Of a stretch of DNA of 64,000 bases, positions 7,212 through 17,351 are shown in pieces. Made by a program: the position numbers and the translations under genes. The first letter of the stretch is position 1. The number at the start of each line of letters is the position of its first letter. Under the pieces are notes generated by a model, which searched no databases, had not been told where the DNA came from, and saw only the letters and a list, made by a program, of their open reading frames with translations. This DNA is from Clostridium beijerinckii. GTDB taxonomy: Bacteria; Bacillota; Clostridia; Clostridiales; Clostridiaceae. The stretch covers positions 2,743,001-2,807,000 of the forward strand of contig NZ_CP144906.1 in assembly GCF_036699995.1 (NCBI RefSeq), read 5' to 3'.

Positions 7212-9203
7212 TTAAATTTTATTTTGCTGCTTTATTAGTCCTTTTCTATAAGCATTAAGAAGCATCTTTAAGTCATCTATTTGCTGCTTGAGATTTACAC
7301 CTACATCAGTATCTTCAACTCTTTTCCTATTTACAACTTGCTCTAGTAAGAGAGTTGTAGATAAGATGTCAGTCTCTTCTTTTATGGCTGCTTCGGTGGA
7401 TTCGAATGGCTGATGAGATACTAACTGAAGCCCAAAAGAGTTATATATTAACGTATATCCAGCTAGTCCGGTTTTGGGTTGATATGCTTTTGAAAAACCT
7501 CCATCTATAACTAGTAGAGTTCCGTTTGCTTTTATAGGGCTTTCTCCCTTTTTTTCTTCAACGGGCATGTGGCCATTTATTATATGAGATTCAGGTGAGC
7601 TAAGCCCAAATTCCTTTAGTATTTTTTTGCAGATATCCTCATTATCTCTTAAGCTAAAATAGGGATCTTTCTTCTCATAATGAGTTTCTTTTTCTTCAAT
7701 AAAATATTGTTCAAATATTGTCATTCTATCCTTACCAAATAATGGCGAAGAGGCACCACACCACAAATACCACATTATATCTTCTTTATTATCAGAATCA
7801 TCCTTGTCTTTTGAAAAATAGGCTTCTCTTGCTAGCATATCCAATTTGTTTAAAAGTTCTTTACCTTTATATTCTTTATCAGCTATTTTGACTTTTTTAA
7901 AGCTTCCATCTTCATTTAATGGTATAAATCCATGATATAGTAAATTGGAATTAAATTTTAAATATAAACTGCCATTTGAATATAGGAATCGAACATGCTT
8001 ATTATATTTATCGCTATTAATAAAAGAGGTTTTTAACTTATCAATTAATTCTTTCTCATCATGAGTAAGTTCATATGGATTTTTAGGATCTATAGTAGGA
8101 AAAAATGAATCTTTCAGTTTATACGTTTTACCGTTTAAGCTAATAGTTCCTTCGTCATAATTAATTTTATTTAATAAAAGCCGATGATTCATATTAAATT
8201 CAGGATGCCTTAAAATCACCTGACCTTCAAGTTTAAATAATATTATAGCTATGGCTTTGTGCATTTGAGCTATTAAATTAATTTCATTAATGCTGTATTT
8301 TTTATCACAATCCATCTTAGGTAAGAAGATATTACAGGGATAATCCTTATAAAAATCCATAGAAAAAGTTGCTAGAGGGAGAAGGTTAATTCCGTATCCA
8401 TTTTCTAAAGTATCCAAGTTAGCATACTTTAGAGAATTTTTTATAACGTTAGCAATACATACGTCTGAACCACAGGCAGCACCCATCCATAAGATATCAT
8501 GATTTCCCCATTGGATGTCAACAGAATGATATTCAACTAAAGTATCCATAATAATATCGGCACCAGGGCCTCTATCGAATATATCCCCTAAAATATGAAG
8601 TCTGTCTATAACAAGTCTTTGTATCAATTTAGAAAGAGCAACTATAAACTCCTTTGATCTATCTGTGTCTATAATAGTTCTAATAATTTGTTCATAATAT
8701 TCATATTTATCTATTCCTTTAGGCTGTTCATGTAAGAGCTCTTCTATTATGTAAGTAAAATCTTTTGGGAGAGCCTTTCTTACTTTTGAACGTGTATATT
8801 TAGAAGAAACATATCTGCATATTTCGATTAATCTATATAAATTTATTTTGTACCAATCATCTATGTTTTCTTCTTGCTTTAATACTATCTCTAGTTTTTG
8901 CTCAGGATAATATATAAGGGTTGCTAAACTTTTTTTCTCACTTTGCATCAAACTATTTCCAAAAAGATCTTCAATTTTTCTTTTTATTACTCCTGATGCG
9001 TTTTTTAATACATGAATAAAAGGCTCATACTCTCCGTGGATATCAGTTAGAAAATGTTCGGTTCCTTTTGGTAAATTTAAAATTGCCTGAAGATTTATTA
9101 TTTCAGTAGAAGCTTCATTGATTGTTGGATATTGTTTAGAAAGCAACTCTAAATATCGCAAGTTGTCAGATATTTCATCAGTTGATAGACCGTATTTTTT
9201 CAT
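7212..9203 (-). CDS. fbp: Class III fructose-1,6-bisphosphatase
   Basis: The 663-residue length and sequence match the Firmicutes class III Fbp (B. subtilis YydE/Fbp type). These enzymes hydrolyse fructose-1,6-bisphosphate in gluconeogenesis and use a metallophosphatase-type active site. Visible signatures are [13 protein letters not shown] near residue 50, [12 protein letters not shown] near 211, [15 protein letters not shown] near 233, and [15 protein letters not shown] in the C-terminal third. It sits in the same orientation as glgX with 135 bp between them. A hairpin after glgX argues for separate transcripts. Confidence 0.95.
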   Translation of the reverse strand: MKKYGLSTDEISDNLRYLELLSKQYPTINEASTEIINLQAILNLPKGTEHFLTDIHGEYEPFIHVLKNASGVIKRKIEDLFGNSLMQSEKKSLATLIYYPEQKLEIVLKQEENIDDWYKINLYRLIEICRYVSSKYTRSKVRKALPKDFTYIIEELLHEQPKGIDKYEYYEQIIRTIIDTDRSKEFIVALSKLIQRLVIDRLHILGDIFDRGPGADIIMDTLVEYHSVDIQWGNHDILWMGAACGSDVCIANVIKNSLKYANLDTLENGYGINLLPLATFSMDFYKDYPCNIFLPKMDCDKKYSINEINLIAQMHKAIAIILFKLEGQVILRHPEFNMNHRLLLNKINYDEGTISLNGKTYKLKDSFFPTIDPKNPYELTHDEKELIDKLKTSFINSDKYNKHVRFLYSNGSLYLKFNSNLLYHGFIPLNEDGSFKKVKIADKEYKGKELLNKLDMLAREAYFSKDKDDSDNKEDIMWYLWCGASSPLFGKDRMTIFEQYFIEEKETHYEKKDPYFSLRDNEDICKKILKEFGLSSPESHIINGHMPVEEKKGESPIKANGTLLVIDGGFSKAYQPKTGLAGYTLIYNSFGLQLVSHQPFESTEAAIKEETDILSTTLLLEQVVNRKRVEDTDVGVNLKQQIDDLKMLLNAYRKGLIKQQNKI

Positions 9204-9297
9204 TGTTACATCTCCTTTGTTGCTATTAAGATAATATCTTCTATAACTAATTAAATTATAGAAGAAGGTTTAATAATAAACAATAATATTAATAAAA

Positions 9298-9325
9298 TAA
9301 GAGCTTAAAGTAAATCAAGCTCTTA
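9298..9325 (-). terminator. Terminator of glgX
   Basis: A 9-bp stem, TAAGAGCTT (9298-9306) / AAGCTCTTA (9317-9325), is followed on the minus strand by TTTTATT. It lies 14 bp past the glgX stop. Confidence 0.75.
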
Positions 9326-9338
9326 TTATCTTATAAAT

Positions 9339-11519
9339 TTATATTTTGCTTATACCAACAAGAATCATAACAGATCTAGGTTCTATCTCAAGTGTCTCTC
9401 CAACTTGGAGCATCTGATCAATTGAATCGCTAATGTCTTCTCCAGAAGGCATGGCTGTATTTACAGCAATTCGCCATTCTAAGTATATAGGGAGCTCAGG
9501 TAATCTCACATATTGCGTTTCCCAATGCGCATTGATGCAAAGGTACACAATGTCATCTTCTTTTTCTTTTTTATTCCATCCTGCAAACATTATCCCAACT
9601 GTTCTAGTACTATCTGACGGATCTAAATACCAAGGTTCTATACCGTGCTTACTAACAGGAGGTAAGCCACATCGTGATTCTTCAATCCTGTCCTTAATAG
9701 CAGGATGCCGTTTTCGAAAATTTATCATATTTTTAAAGAAAGTAAATAAATCATGATTCTTATATAGGAGACTCCAGTTTAACCATGAAATTTCATTATC
9801 CTGACAATATGGATTATTATTTCCAAACTGTGTATTTCCAAATTCATCTCCAGATAAAAGCATTGGGGCTCCCTGACTTGAAAGAAGAACAGCACAAGCA
9901 TTTTTTATTAGCTTTCTTCGCAATTTTATTATATTTTCATCGTCAGTTTCTCCTTCAGTACCACAATTCCAACTATTATTGTTGTTTTCACCATCTGTAT
10001 TATTCCAACCATTTTCTTCATTGTGTTTATCATTATAAGAATATAAGTCATATAAAGTGAATCCATCATGGCAAGTAATAAAGTTTACTGAAGCATTTTT
10101 TCCTCTTATATCCGGATTATAGAGATCATAAGATCCGGTAATTCTTTCAGCAACAGTATCAGCTAATCCTGAATCGCCCTTTAGAAACCTGCGAATATCA
10201 TCTCTATATTTTCCATTCCATTCACACCATCTTTTCCAAGAGGGAAAACTGCCGACTTGATATAATCCCCCTGCATCCCATGCTTCAGCTATCAATTTTG
10301 TATTTGCAAGAATAGGATCAAATGCCAGGCTTTGCAATAGTGGCGGATTATTCATTGGTGATCCATCTTCGTTTCGGCCAAGGATTGAAGCTAAATCAAA
10401 TCTGAATCCGTCAACACGATATTCTGTAACCCAGTAGCGAAGGCAATCTAAAATCATTCTATGGACTATTGGGTGATTGCAATTTAAAGTATTTCCACAT
10501 CCGCTGAAATTATAATATTTCCCATCTGGTGTAAGCATGTAATAAACATTATTATCAAACCCCTTAAAAGATATATATGGGCCATACTCATTGCCTTCAG
10601 CAGTATGGTTAAAAACAACATCTAAAATAACCTCTATTCCATCTTCATGAAATTTCTTTATCGAAGACTTCAGTTCATCCCCTTCTTTATTACGTTCAAT
10701 TCCAGCAGCGTAACTGGTGTTTGGAGCAAAGAAACATACAGGATTATAACCCCAATAATCACAAAGCAAATTACCTCTAACATATCGTGCATCAAGCATT
10801 TCATCAAATTCAAAAATTGGCATAAGTTCTACAGCATTGATTCCAAGTTCTTTTAAATAAGGAATCTTTTCGGCTAATCCAGCAAATGTTCCAGGATAAT
10901 TAACTTCTGACGATGGATGCTTAGTAAAGCCCCTTACATGCAACTCGTAAATAATCAAATCTTTCATAGGAATTAAAGGTCTTTTACTGTTTCCCCAATC
11001 AAAATCATTAGAGACAACTCTTGATTTATATTGATTTCCACATATTGTTTTTGTTCCCCATACGCTTTGTCCAGCAATCGCTTTTGAGTAGGGATCAAGT
11101 AAATATTTACTACTATCAAAAACTAATCCTCTTTCAGGTATATATGGGCCGTCCACACTATATGCATATTCGAATTCTTCAATATCTAATCCAAGTACTA
11201 TCATAGAGTATACATTACCTATTCGATAGTATTCAGGAAAAGGAATGACAGCATAAGGTTCGCACATAGCAGGCTTAAATAAGAGTAGTTTACATGATGT
11301 TGCGTTCTGAGAGTGGATAGTGAAGTTAACACCTCCCGGTATAACTACTGCACCATTTTCTAGATAAAATCCAGGGCGAATTTTAAATCCCTCAAATTCG
11401 TCCGTGGGGATTAAATTTTTCTGGAGTGTTTTTACAAATTCATCGAAATTTACAGTATTTTTTAAGGTATTTATATCTAGTTCTATATTCTCAGCAATTG
11501 AAAATTTAGAAGTATCCAT
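9339..11519 (-). CDS. glgX: Glycogen debranching enzyme GlgX (GH13 isoamylase type)
   Basis: A 726-residue alpha-1,6-glucan hydrolase. A CBM48/isoamylase N-domain at about residues 45-150 includes GGVNFTIHS. The GH13 barrel follows, with VVFNHTAEG at 301-309, nucleophile D375 in GFRFDLASIL, acid/base E412 in LIAEAWDAG and transition-state D485 in TCHDGFTLYD. No signal peptide is seen, so the enzyme is intracellular and trims glycogen or granulose branches, a storage polymer typical of sporulating clostridia. No glgA, glgB, glgC or glgP is visible nearby. A GGAGG ribosome binding site precedes the ATG. Confidence 0.93.
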   Translation of the reverse strand: MDTSKFSIAENIELDINTLKNTVNFDEFVKTLQKNLIPTDEFEGFKIRPGFYLENGAVVIPGGVNFTIHSQNATSCKLLLFKPAMCEPYAVIPFPEYYRIGNVYSMIVLGLDIEEFEYAYSVDGPYIPERGLVFDSSKYLLDPYSKAIAGQSVWGTKTICGNQYKSRVVSNDFDWGNSKRPLIPMKDLIIYELHVRGFTKHPSSEVNYPGTFAGLAEKIPYLKELGINAVELMPIFEFDEMLDARYVRGNLLCDYWGYNPVCFFAPNTSYAAGIERNKEGDELKSSIKKFHEDGIEVILDVVFNHTAEGNEYGPYISFKGFDNNVYYMLTPDGKYYNFSGCGNTLNCNHPIVHRMILDCLRYWVTEYRVDGFRFDLASILGRNEDGSPMNNPPLLQSLAFDPILANTKLIAEAWDAGGLYQVGSFPSWKRWCEWNGKYRDDIRRFLKGDSGLADTVAERITGSYDLYNPDIRGKNASVNFITCHDGFTLYDLYSYNDKHNEENGWNNTDGENNNNSWNCGTEGETDDENIIKLRRKLIKNACAVLLSSQGAPMLLSGDEFGNTQFGNNNPYCQDNEISWLNWSLLYKNHDLFTFFKNMINFRKRHPAIKDRIEESRCGLPPVSKHGIEPWYLDPSDSTRTVGIMFAGWNKKEKEDDIVYLCINAHWETQYVRLPELPIYLEWRIAVNTAMPSGEDISDSIDQMLQVGETLEIEPRSVMILVGISKI

Positions 11520-11871
11520 AATATATTTTCCTCCTTAATATTATTAGGACCCTCTTAGTTTTATTATATTAGGATGCATATGCTTTTAATCGATAAATGA
11601 AATAATTATTTAATTATTACTTAAATTATTGTATCGAAATTCAAATTTATATGCTTTTAACTAATGTAAGTTGGAAATATAGGATTAAGATATTTAAGTT
11701 GTGGTATAATTTTCATATGAACTATTAATTGCATAAAATTGGCTATATAAAAAATAATTTCCGATGAAGGTAAAGTATATTTATAGATAATAAACAAAAT
11801 ATGGAATGTTTTATATAAAACAAATGGAGAAGCTATATACACTATAAGATTTGGGAATGAGGGGGAATTAG
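11520..11871. other. Divergent promoter region between glgX and a cell-wall-repeat gene
   Basis: These 352 AT-rich bases hold no gene that I can support. A TATAAT at 11705-11710 on the plus strand, in TGTGGTATAATTTTC, is a likely -10 box for the downstream secreted protein. The matching -35 is weak. Confidence 0.4.
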
Positions 11872-12930
11872 ATGACTAAAAAAATAATTTACAGCTTACT
11901 TATTGTAGCAGCGGTAGTTTCTGCAATACCAAAAGAAGTTTCAGCAGAATGGAAGCATAATAATACTGGTTGGTGGTATGAGGAAGGAAAATCTTATAGT
12001 ACTGGTTGGAAACAAATAAATGGGTCGTGGTACTATTTTGGTAATGATGGTTATATGAAGACCGGATGGATTTTAGATAAGGTTTGGTGGTATTATTTAC
12101 AGGATAATGGTGCTATGGCATCTGGAAAAACATCAATTAAAGGAAAGGAGTATAAGCTTGATAATAGTGGGAAATGGATAAATAATGCTCTTCCTAATAG
12201 AAATGTTAATATGAACATTAGCAGGCCTCCTTCAGAGGAAAAAATGACTACAATCACAGATTTTAGCTTGTTTGAGGAAAATGGAAATGAGTATTTTAAA
12301 ATTCAAGATAGCTATTATCTAAAAGGTGTATGGAATATAGATGGTAATATATATATTTTTGATGAAAATGGTGTGTTGCAAAAAGGCGAATATACGTCAG
12401 AAAGTGGCAGAAAATATAGCTTGGGAGAGGATGGCAGAGTTATAGAATGTCTTAGTGATAAAAATTATAATTTATGTACAGAATATGCACTGACTACTAA
12501 ATCAACTACAGAAAACTATGAGGTTAAATTAGATGATAGCAATATGCTTACTATAACTGATGTCAATTCGGATGAACCAGAAAAGGATGGAGTAAGAATT
12601 GAAGATGGAACAGGTTATAAATTAGACAATACTAAACCAAAGGCAACTATTAAGGAAAACACTTTATATTGTAGAACTAATCAAGCTATAGATTTAGGAA
12701 TGATAAAAGTAAGTAGTGTAGATGACAAAAGTTCATCATTTCCTAATTTAATAGTAATGTCTAATAGTGAAGATGATAATATTGCCGTTTCAGGAATAAA
12801 TTTAAGTTTGGAGGATGGATTTTTCAAAGAGATTCATCCAACAGTTATTGCATACAAAGCAGGAAAAACTACTATTACAATAAATGTTAATGGAATCAAG
12901 ACTTCGTTCGATGTAATAGTTACTGAATAA
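11872..12930 (+). CDS. Secreted protein with choline-binding-type cell-wall repeats
   Basis: A 352-residue exported protein. Residues 1-26 form a signal peptide ending VSA-EW. Three or four repeats of about 20 residues follow at 27-105 (GWWYEEG, GSWYYFGNDGYMKTGWI, WWYYLQDNGAMASGK). These are CW_binding_1 / choline-binding repeats that anchor proteins to teichoic acids or other wall glycans. The remaining about 240 residues have one more degenerate repeat (GVWNIDGNIYIFDENGVLQKG) and then a beta-rich region, possibly Ig-like at the end (AYKAGKTTITINVNG). No catalytic domain is recognised. The ribosome binding site is GAGGGGGAATTAG ahead of the ATG. Confidence 0.8.
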   Translation: MTKKIIYSLLIVAAVVSAIPKEVSAEWKHNNTGWWYEEGKSYSTGWKQINGSWYYFGNDGYMKTGWILDKVWWYYLQDNGAMASGKTSIKGKEYKLDNSGKWINNALPNRNVNMNISRPPSEEKMTTITDFSLFEENGNEYFKIQDSYYLKGVWNIDGNIYIFDENGVLQKGEYTSESGRKYSLGEDGRVIECLSDKNYNLCTEYALTTKSTTENYEVKLDDSNMLTITDVNSDEPEKDGVRIEDGTGYKLDNTKPKATIKENTLYCRTNQAIDLGMIKVSSVDDKSSSFPNLIVMSNSEDDNIAVSGINLSLEDGFFKEIHPTVIAYKAGKTTITINVNGIKTSFDVIVTE

Positions 12931-13088
12931 TTTTCTACACTAATATGTAAGGTTAATATTTTTATAATTGTTATGTTTAGTATATATAGAATATTACATT
13001 AAAATATAAACTCAAATAGAAGAATTGAGTAATGTATATATAAGTATTAATACAAGCTTAAATAAAAAAGAAAATAGATATGCTATTT

Positions 13089-13119
13089 TGACTAGTTACA
13101 CAATTTTAGTAACTAGTCA
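13089..13119. terminator. Hairpin downstream of the minus-strand SASP gene
   Basis: A 10-bp perfect stem, TGACTAGTTA (13089-13098) / TAACTAGTCA (13110-13119), lies 22 bp past the SASP stop codon. The flanking T-tracts are poor, so this may be a terminator or an RNA-stabilising end. Confidence 0.5.
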
Positions 13120-13140
13120 TTTATGGTTTTGAAGAGGAGA

Positions 13141-13347
13141 TTACTTGTCAATTAAATTTTTCTCATATTCCTCTATCATTTTTTTTGTCATCAATCCTCC
13201 AATTGGTCCACCTACACGACCATTTAACCTTGATGACTTATTTCCTTTATAATTATCATTAAGTTCTATGCCAAGCTCATTCTCAAATTCTATTTTTAAC
13301 TTATCTAGTTTTGCTCTTGCTTCTGGAACTAAAGGCCTTCTGCTCAT
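13141..13347 (-). CDS. Alpha/beta-type small acid-soluble spore protein
   Basis: A 68-residue SASP that coats and protects DNA in the forespore. It shows the family order VPEARAKLDKLKIEFENELG, then SSRLNGRVGGPIGG, then MTKKMIEEYEKNL. The segment KIEFENELG occupies the place of the GPR germination-protease site (usually TEFASE.G), but the middle is changed, so cleavage may be altered. It is transcribed divergently from a second SASP gene 213 bp away. Both are expected to depend on sigma-G in the forespore. A GGAGGTG ribosome binding site precedes the ATG. Confidence 0.93.
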   Translation of the reverse strand: MSRRPLVPEARAKLDKLKIEFENELGIELNDNYKGNKSSRLNGRVGGPIGGLMTKKMIEEYEKNLIDK

Positions 13348-13560
13348 AATTTAACACCTCCATATCAGTATTAGTTTTATAAATTTATAGTAAAATATAC
13401 TTAATAAATTATTGAATTTAACTGAAGGGATATTCTGGAAAATTAATACAAAGGAGAATTTTAATAATTTTTTTACAAGTATTTGCATAGATTAAAATTT
13501 GTAAGAGTGGTTAATATATTAATGCCAAACAAAATCATAGATTAAGGGAGGTAGATTAAG

Positions 13561-13755
13561 ATGGCTTCAAGAAATAAAACTTTAGTTCCAGAGGCAAAAG
13601 TAGGTTTAAACAGATTAAAAACTGAGGTAGCTTCAGAAATTGGGTTAAATGACTATGAAAACATTGATAAAGGGAACCTTTCTTCAAGACAAAATGGTAG
13701 TGTTGGCGGAGAAATGGTTAAGAGAATGATAGAGAGTTACGAACAAAGTCTCTAG
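13561..13755 (+). CDS. Alpha/beta-type small acid-soluble spore protein
   Basis: A 64-residue SASP with the canonical blocks VPEAKVGLNRLKTEVASEIG (GPR site TEVASE), LSSRQNGSVGGEM and VKRMIESYEQSL. It is shorter than its divergent neighbour at the GG block. GGGAGGT lies 8 nt before the ATG. Expected role: binding forespore DNA, switching it toward the A-like form, and amino-acid supply after germination. Confidence 0.95.
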   Translation: MASRNKTLVPEAKVGLNRLKTEVASEIGLNDYENIDKGNLSSRQNGSVGGEMVKRMIESYEQSL

Positions 13756-13809
13756 AAATAGATACTTAATGTTTTAACTCAGTTCTTCAATTACCATCCA
13801 TCCTAAATG

Positions 13810-13857
13810 AAAGCTAGTAGAATATAGTTAATTACTATTTATTCTACTAGCTTTTTT
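13810..13857 (+). terminator. Intrinsic terminator of the plus-strand SASP gene
   Basis: A 15-bp stem (13810-13824 / 13840-13854; core AGCTAGTAGAAT) is followed by TTTTTT. Confidence 0.9.
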
Positions 13858-14056
13858 ATTGTATATGAATCTATATTCAAATGAAATCTATGGAAAATAA
13901 AAGAGAATAAAAGAAATAGGAAGCATAGATGAGATTCTGAAAAATAATAAAAATAAAATGAGATAAATGGCAGAAAATTTATATGGAATTACTTTACAAT
14001 ATGGTATAAAATGTAAAAGAAGGCGATTAAACATATACTCAAAGGAGTTGAATAAT

Positions 14057-14299
14057 ATGTTATATTTATATACTATATCAATAAAGTTAAGTTGTTTATC
14101 CTTAATATTGCTATTATTTAGGCTTATTATAAACAAGAATAATATTAATATTTTTGCTAACAAGGAAAAAAGAGGTCTACTGATAACCATACTTGTCATT
14201 AGCATTGTACCAATAATTAATATATTTTTTGCAGTTTCAAGTATATATGCGTCAATTTTTATGAAAAAGGAAAAATTTATAAAATTCATCAATGAATAG
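14057..14299 (+). CDS. Small membrane protein, 80 residues, unknown function
   Basis: The frame is open from 13967, but AAAGGAG at 14041-14047 places the start at ATG 14057, giving an 80-residue protein beginning MLYLYTISIKL. Two hydrophobic stretches (LSLILLLFRLII and LLITILVISIVPIINIFFAV) suggest two membrane spans joined by a lysine-rich loop, with a basic tail. The family is not recognised. Coding is supported mainly by the ribosome binding site and the two-helix layout. Confidence 0.55.
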   Translation: MLYLYTISIKLSCLSLILLLFRLIINKNNINIFANKEKRGLLITILVISIVPIINIFFAVSSIYASIFMKKEKFIKFINE

Positions 14300-14589
14300 C
14301 TTTAGTAGAATCTAAGGCTATTTTTTCATGAACTTATTACCTCTATAAACTACTAATAAAAAGTATATGAGGATTTTTCATCATAAAGTAATTATAAATT
14401 TGCTTAGGAAGATAATTTCTGAATATGAAATTATTTATATATATGACAACAATATTACAATATTATTATATATTTTATAAGATTTATATAAGCGTATTTC
14501 ATCTTTCTCAGTTACAGATATAATATTTATAAGAAGTTTAAGATTAATTAAATTATGTATAGATGATTAACCTGGAGGAGATGAGTTTA

Positions 14590-15300
14590 ATGAAAATTAG
14601 ATATATGTTATCGGAATTATGGATTGCGTTTGGTTTTCCAATTATAGTTTTAGGAATTATAATTTTAGTATATTACTTTTCTAAAAAGATAATGAAAAAG
14701 AATATGTTTTTTTATAAGATATTTAGATACATAAAAATATCATCTTGCATCATATTTATTTGTTTTATAATAATAGAAGCTTTAATAATAAATTATCCAA
14801 AGTATAATCGAAATAGTGACGATTATATTATTGTACTTGGCGCAGGACTTGATAATGGAGGAGTTCCTAATTTAATACTTCGGGAAAGACTTGATATTGC
14901 TATAAAATGTATGAAAGAAAATTTAGCTCAGTATATCGTTTTATCCGGAGGACAAGGTACAGATGAAAGTACATCAGAGGCACAGGCCATGAGTGAATAT
15001 TTACAGGCTAAAGGGATAGAAAAAAACAAGATAATATTAGAGGATAAATCAAGAGATACTAATGAAAATCTAAAATATTCTAAAGAAAAGATTGAAGAAT
15101 CTAGCAGCAAATCAATAAGTGACATTAAAGTAAAAATAGTGACAACAGACTTTCATGCTTTTAGAAGCAGTGTTTTAGCAAAGAAGAATGGTTATAAAAA
15201 TTTTGATAATTATTCCAGCACTATGCCTTGGTATTTTGTACCTTCAACATATGCTAGGGAATCCATTGCAGTTATTAAGAGTATATTGCTTGACAAATAA
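14590..15300 (+). CDS. DUF218/YdcF-ElyC-SanA-like membrane protein
   Basis: A 236-residue protein with two N-terminal membrane segments (about residues 10-32 and 48-70) and a DUF218 domain. Family motifs are IIVLGAGLDNGG, VLSGGQGTDES with the following EAQAMSEYL, EDKSRDTNENL and TTDFHAFRS. Members such as SanA and ElyC are linked to envelope polysaccharide or undecaprenyl-phosphate metabolism, with no settled reaction. The open frame begins at ATG 14563, but GGAGGAG at 14574-14580 sits 9 nt before ATG 14590, which is preferred. Confidence 0.85.
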   Translation: MKIRYMLSELWIAFGFPIIVLGIIILVYYFSKKIMKKNMFFYKIFRYIKISSCIIFICFIIIEALIINYPKYNRNSDDYIIVLGAGLDNGGVPNLILRERLDIAIKCMKENLAQYIVLSGGQGTDESTSEAQAMSEYLQAKGIEKNKIILEDKSRDTNENLKYSKEKIEESSSKSISDIKVKIVTTDFHAFRSSVLAKKNGYKNFDNYSSTMPWYFVPSTYARESIAVIKSILLDK

Positions 15301-15439
15301 ATGAGTGATTATGAAATAATTACACTACAACAGGGTTTATAAATTTAATTTATAACAACAAACGATTACAAGCACAAGATATACATAATTAATATATAAT
15401 AATACAAAAGATTATATATTTAGTTAGAAGGGGATAAGT

Positions 15440-15514
15440 ATGTTGGCGGTAGTTATTTTGGTTTGCATAGTATTAATTGCATGTAATACTTTTTATGATA
15501 CGGATGAAAGTTGA
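15440..15514 (+). CDS. Putative 24-residue hydrophobic peptide
   Basis: AGAAGGGGATAAGT precedes an ATG that opens 24 codons: MLAVVILVCIVLIACNTFYD followed by TDES and TGA. The peptide is one hydrophobic span with two cysteines and an acidic tail, like a micro-membrane protein. The intrinsic terminator at 15595-15627 would end its transcript. No family is recognised. Such peptides are usually missed by gene callers. Confidence 0.4.
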   Translation: MLAVVILVCIVLIACNTFYDTDES

Positions 15515-15594
15515 AAAATAAAAATCGTCAAGCAAAATTAGACTAACTGTATAAAACTAAATTGGATTTTTTTAAAAACTAAGCAGATATAATT

Positions 15595-15627
15595 TAAGGC
15601 TATCTATTCATTAAGATAGCCTTTTTA
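15595..15627. terminator. Bidirectional terminator
   Basis: AAGGCTATCT (15596-15605) pairs with AGATAGCCTT (about 15614-15623) and is followed by TTTTA on the plus strand. It lies between the micro-peptide and the convergent histidine kinase gene. Confidence 0.85.
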
Positions 15628-15646
15628 TGTTTATAGAAATTAAAAA

Positions 15647-16681
15647 TTAACATGGTAACTTGATTATAAAAGTAGATCCCTTTTTACATTCACTATATAC
15701 CTCTATTTCTCCACCACATAAGTCAACAATTCTTTTTACTAGTGCTAATCCCAAACCATTGCCTTCAGAAGAATGTGATTTATCGCCTTGATAAAACTTA
15801 TCAAAGATATGCTTTTGTGTATCTTCGTTCATACCTATACCATTATCTGAAATGTTTGTTGTAATCCAGTTTTTATCTTTCTTTAAAGTGCATCTAATAG
15901 TACCATATTCAGGTGTGAATTTTATTGCATTACTAAGTATGTTTATCCATACTTGCATCAACAGTTCTTCATTTCCATGAAAAGTAATTGAGTCTAAATC
16001 TATATCTAAGTCAATATTTTTGTTGGACCATTTGGATTCTAAAAGCAATAGAGTTTGTCTTAGCTGCTCATCTAATTTGAATTTACTTCTTTCTGCTATT
16101 ATATCTTGATTCTCTAATCTTGAAATCTGTAATATGCTGCCAACTAAGCTTGTTAGCCTTTTTGTATTATTTAATATTTTATCTGTATATTTAGACTTTT
16201 CTTCTTTACTTAGATTGTTATCCTGTAGCAAAGTTGTGTAACCTTCAATAGATGCAAGGGGAGTCTTGAATTCATGCGATACATTAGCAATAAAGTCACT
16301 TCGAAAGGTTTCTATGTTGTTTAGCTCGTCTACCATAATATTAAAGTTCTGAGACATTTTTTTTAGCTCTTCAACGTAGTAATACTTATCTTCATCTAAT
16401 TTGATATTAAAATTACCTTTTCCGACTTCCATAATTGCTTCGCTAAATTTTACTAGTGGAGCTAATATTTTTTTGCCTATTATAGCTGATATGGTTGTCC
16501 CAACTATTATACTAATTATAGATAGATCGATAATTGGCCAAAGAAACTTATTAGCTTCCGAAGAGAAATTTGGATGAAAGATTATGGCTAAAATTGCAGT
16601 AAGCACTGATGATACAAACATTATTGAAAAAATAATAAATGAAAAGACTAAGCCTAATTTTAAATTTGGTTTATCATTCAT
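15647..16681 (-). CDS. Sensor histidine kinase (HAMP-HisKA-HATPase)
   Basis: A 344-residue kinase. Membrane helices lie at about residues 12-35 and 48-70 with only a short (about 12-residue) external loop, so it likely senses an intramembrane signal. A HAMP domain follows at about 72-125, a HisKA domain with phospho-acceptor H136 in ANVSHEFKTPLASIEGY, and the ATPase domain with NAIKFTPEYG, DNGIGM and GNGLGLALVKRI boxes. The start codon overlaps the end of the response-regulator gene by 8 bp, so the two are translationally coupled. Confidence 0.93.
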   Translation of the reverse strand: MNDKPNLKLGLVFSFIIFSIMFVSSVLTAILAIIFHPNFSSEANKFLWPIIDLSIISIIVGTTISAIIGKKILAPLVKFSEAIMEVGKGNFNIKLDEDKYYYVEELKKMSQNFNIMVDELNNIETFRSDFIANVSHEFKTPLASIEGYTTLLQDNNLSKEEKSKYTDKILNNTKRLTSLVGSILQISRLENQDIIAERSKFKLDEQLRQTLLLLESKWSNKNIDLDIDLDSITFHGNEELLMQVWINILSNAIKFTPEYGTIRCTLKKDKNWITTNISDNGIGMNEDTQKHIFDKFYQGDKSHSSEGNGLGLALVKRIVDLCGGEIEVYSECKKGSTFIIKLPC

Positions 16682-17351
16682 AATTTTTTACCACCTTATA
16701 TCCGAGTCCTCTTACAGTCAAGATATCAAAATCTATGTTATTTTTAAAGCGATCACGCAAACGGTTAATATGTACATCTACTGTTCTTATATCAGTTTCA
16801 GAATCAAGTCCCCAAAATTCATCCATAAGTTCTTGTCTTGTGAATATGCGATTAGGATATGAAATAAGCTTATATAGAATATAAAATTCCTTTTGTGGAA
16901 GGACTGTTGCCTCACCATTTTGATATACTGATAAGGAATCATATTCAAGCATGGTATCACCAACGATTTGCTTTCTTTCACTAATAATCTGAGCTCTTCT
17001 AAGTAATGCACCTACTCTTAACACCATTTCGTTAACATCAATTGGTTTAACCATGTAGTCATCAATTCCAAGAAGAAAACCACGTTGCTTATCCTGAAAG
17101 CTTTCCTTAGCTGTAATCATTAATATAGGTAGATTAAATTGAGCATCACGAATAGATTTTATTAGTTCAAAACCATCCATATTTGGCATCATGATATCAG
17201 AAATAATTAAATCAATATATTCCTTATCCAAAACATTAAGCGCTTCGATTCCATCTTTCGCACTAGTAGTTTTATAGCCATTTTTAAGTAAAACAGTTGA
17301 AAATAATTCTCTTAACTCTTTGTCGTCTTCTACAATCAAAATATGAAACAT
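16674..17351 (-). CDS. OmpR/PhoB-family response regulator
   Basis: A 225-residue two-domain regulator. The receiver domain (1-118) has the acidic pair in VEDDKEL, phosphorylation site D52 in IISDIMMPNMDGFE, and the switch lysine in DDYMVKPID. The winged-helix DNA-binding domain (about 130-222) has LPQKEFYILYKLI and RTVDVHINRLRDRF. It is the first gene of a two-gene operon with the kinase. GGGAGGT precedes the ATG. The targets are not known. Confidence 0.95.
   Translation of the reverse strand: MFHILIVEDDKELRELFSTVLLKNGYKTTSAKDGIEALNVLDKEYIDLIISDIMMPNMDGFELIKSIRDAQFNLPILMITAKESFQDKQRGFLLGIDDYMVKPIDVNEMVLRVGALLRRAQIISERKQIVGDTMLEYDSLSVYQNGEATVLPQKEFYILYKLISYPNRIFTRQELMDEFWGLDSETDIRTVDVHINRLRDRFKNNIDFDILTVRGLGYKVVKNYE

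Noticed and set aside
11021..11206. Several short plus-strand frames inside glgX (9433-11206)
   Set aside because: All are antisense shadows of a complete, well-conserved GlgX reading frame.
13888..14292. 134-codon frame antisense to the 80-residue membrane protein
   Set aside because: Hydrophobic composition mirrors the opposite strand, and no ribosome binding site is seen. The plus-strand frame has AAAGGAG.
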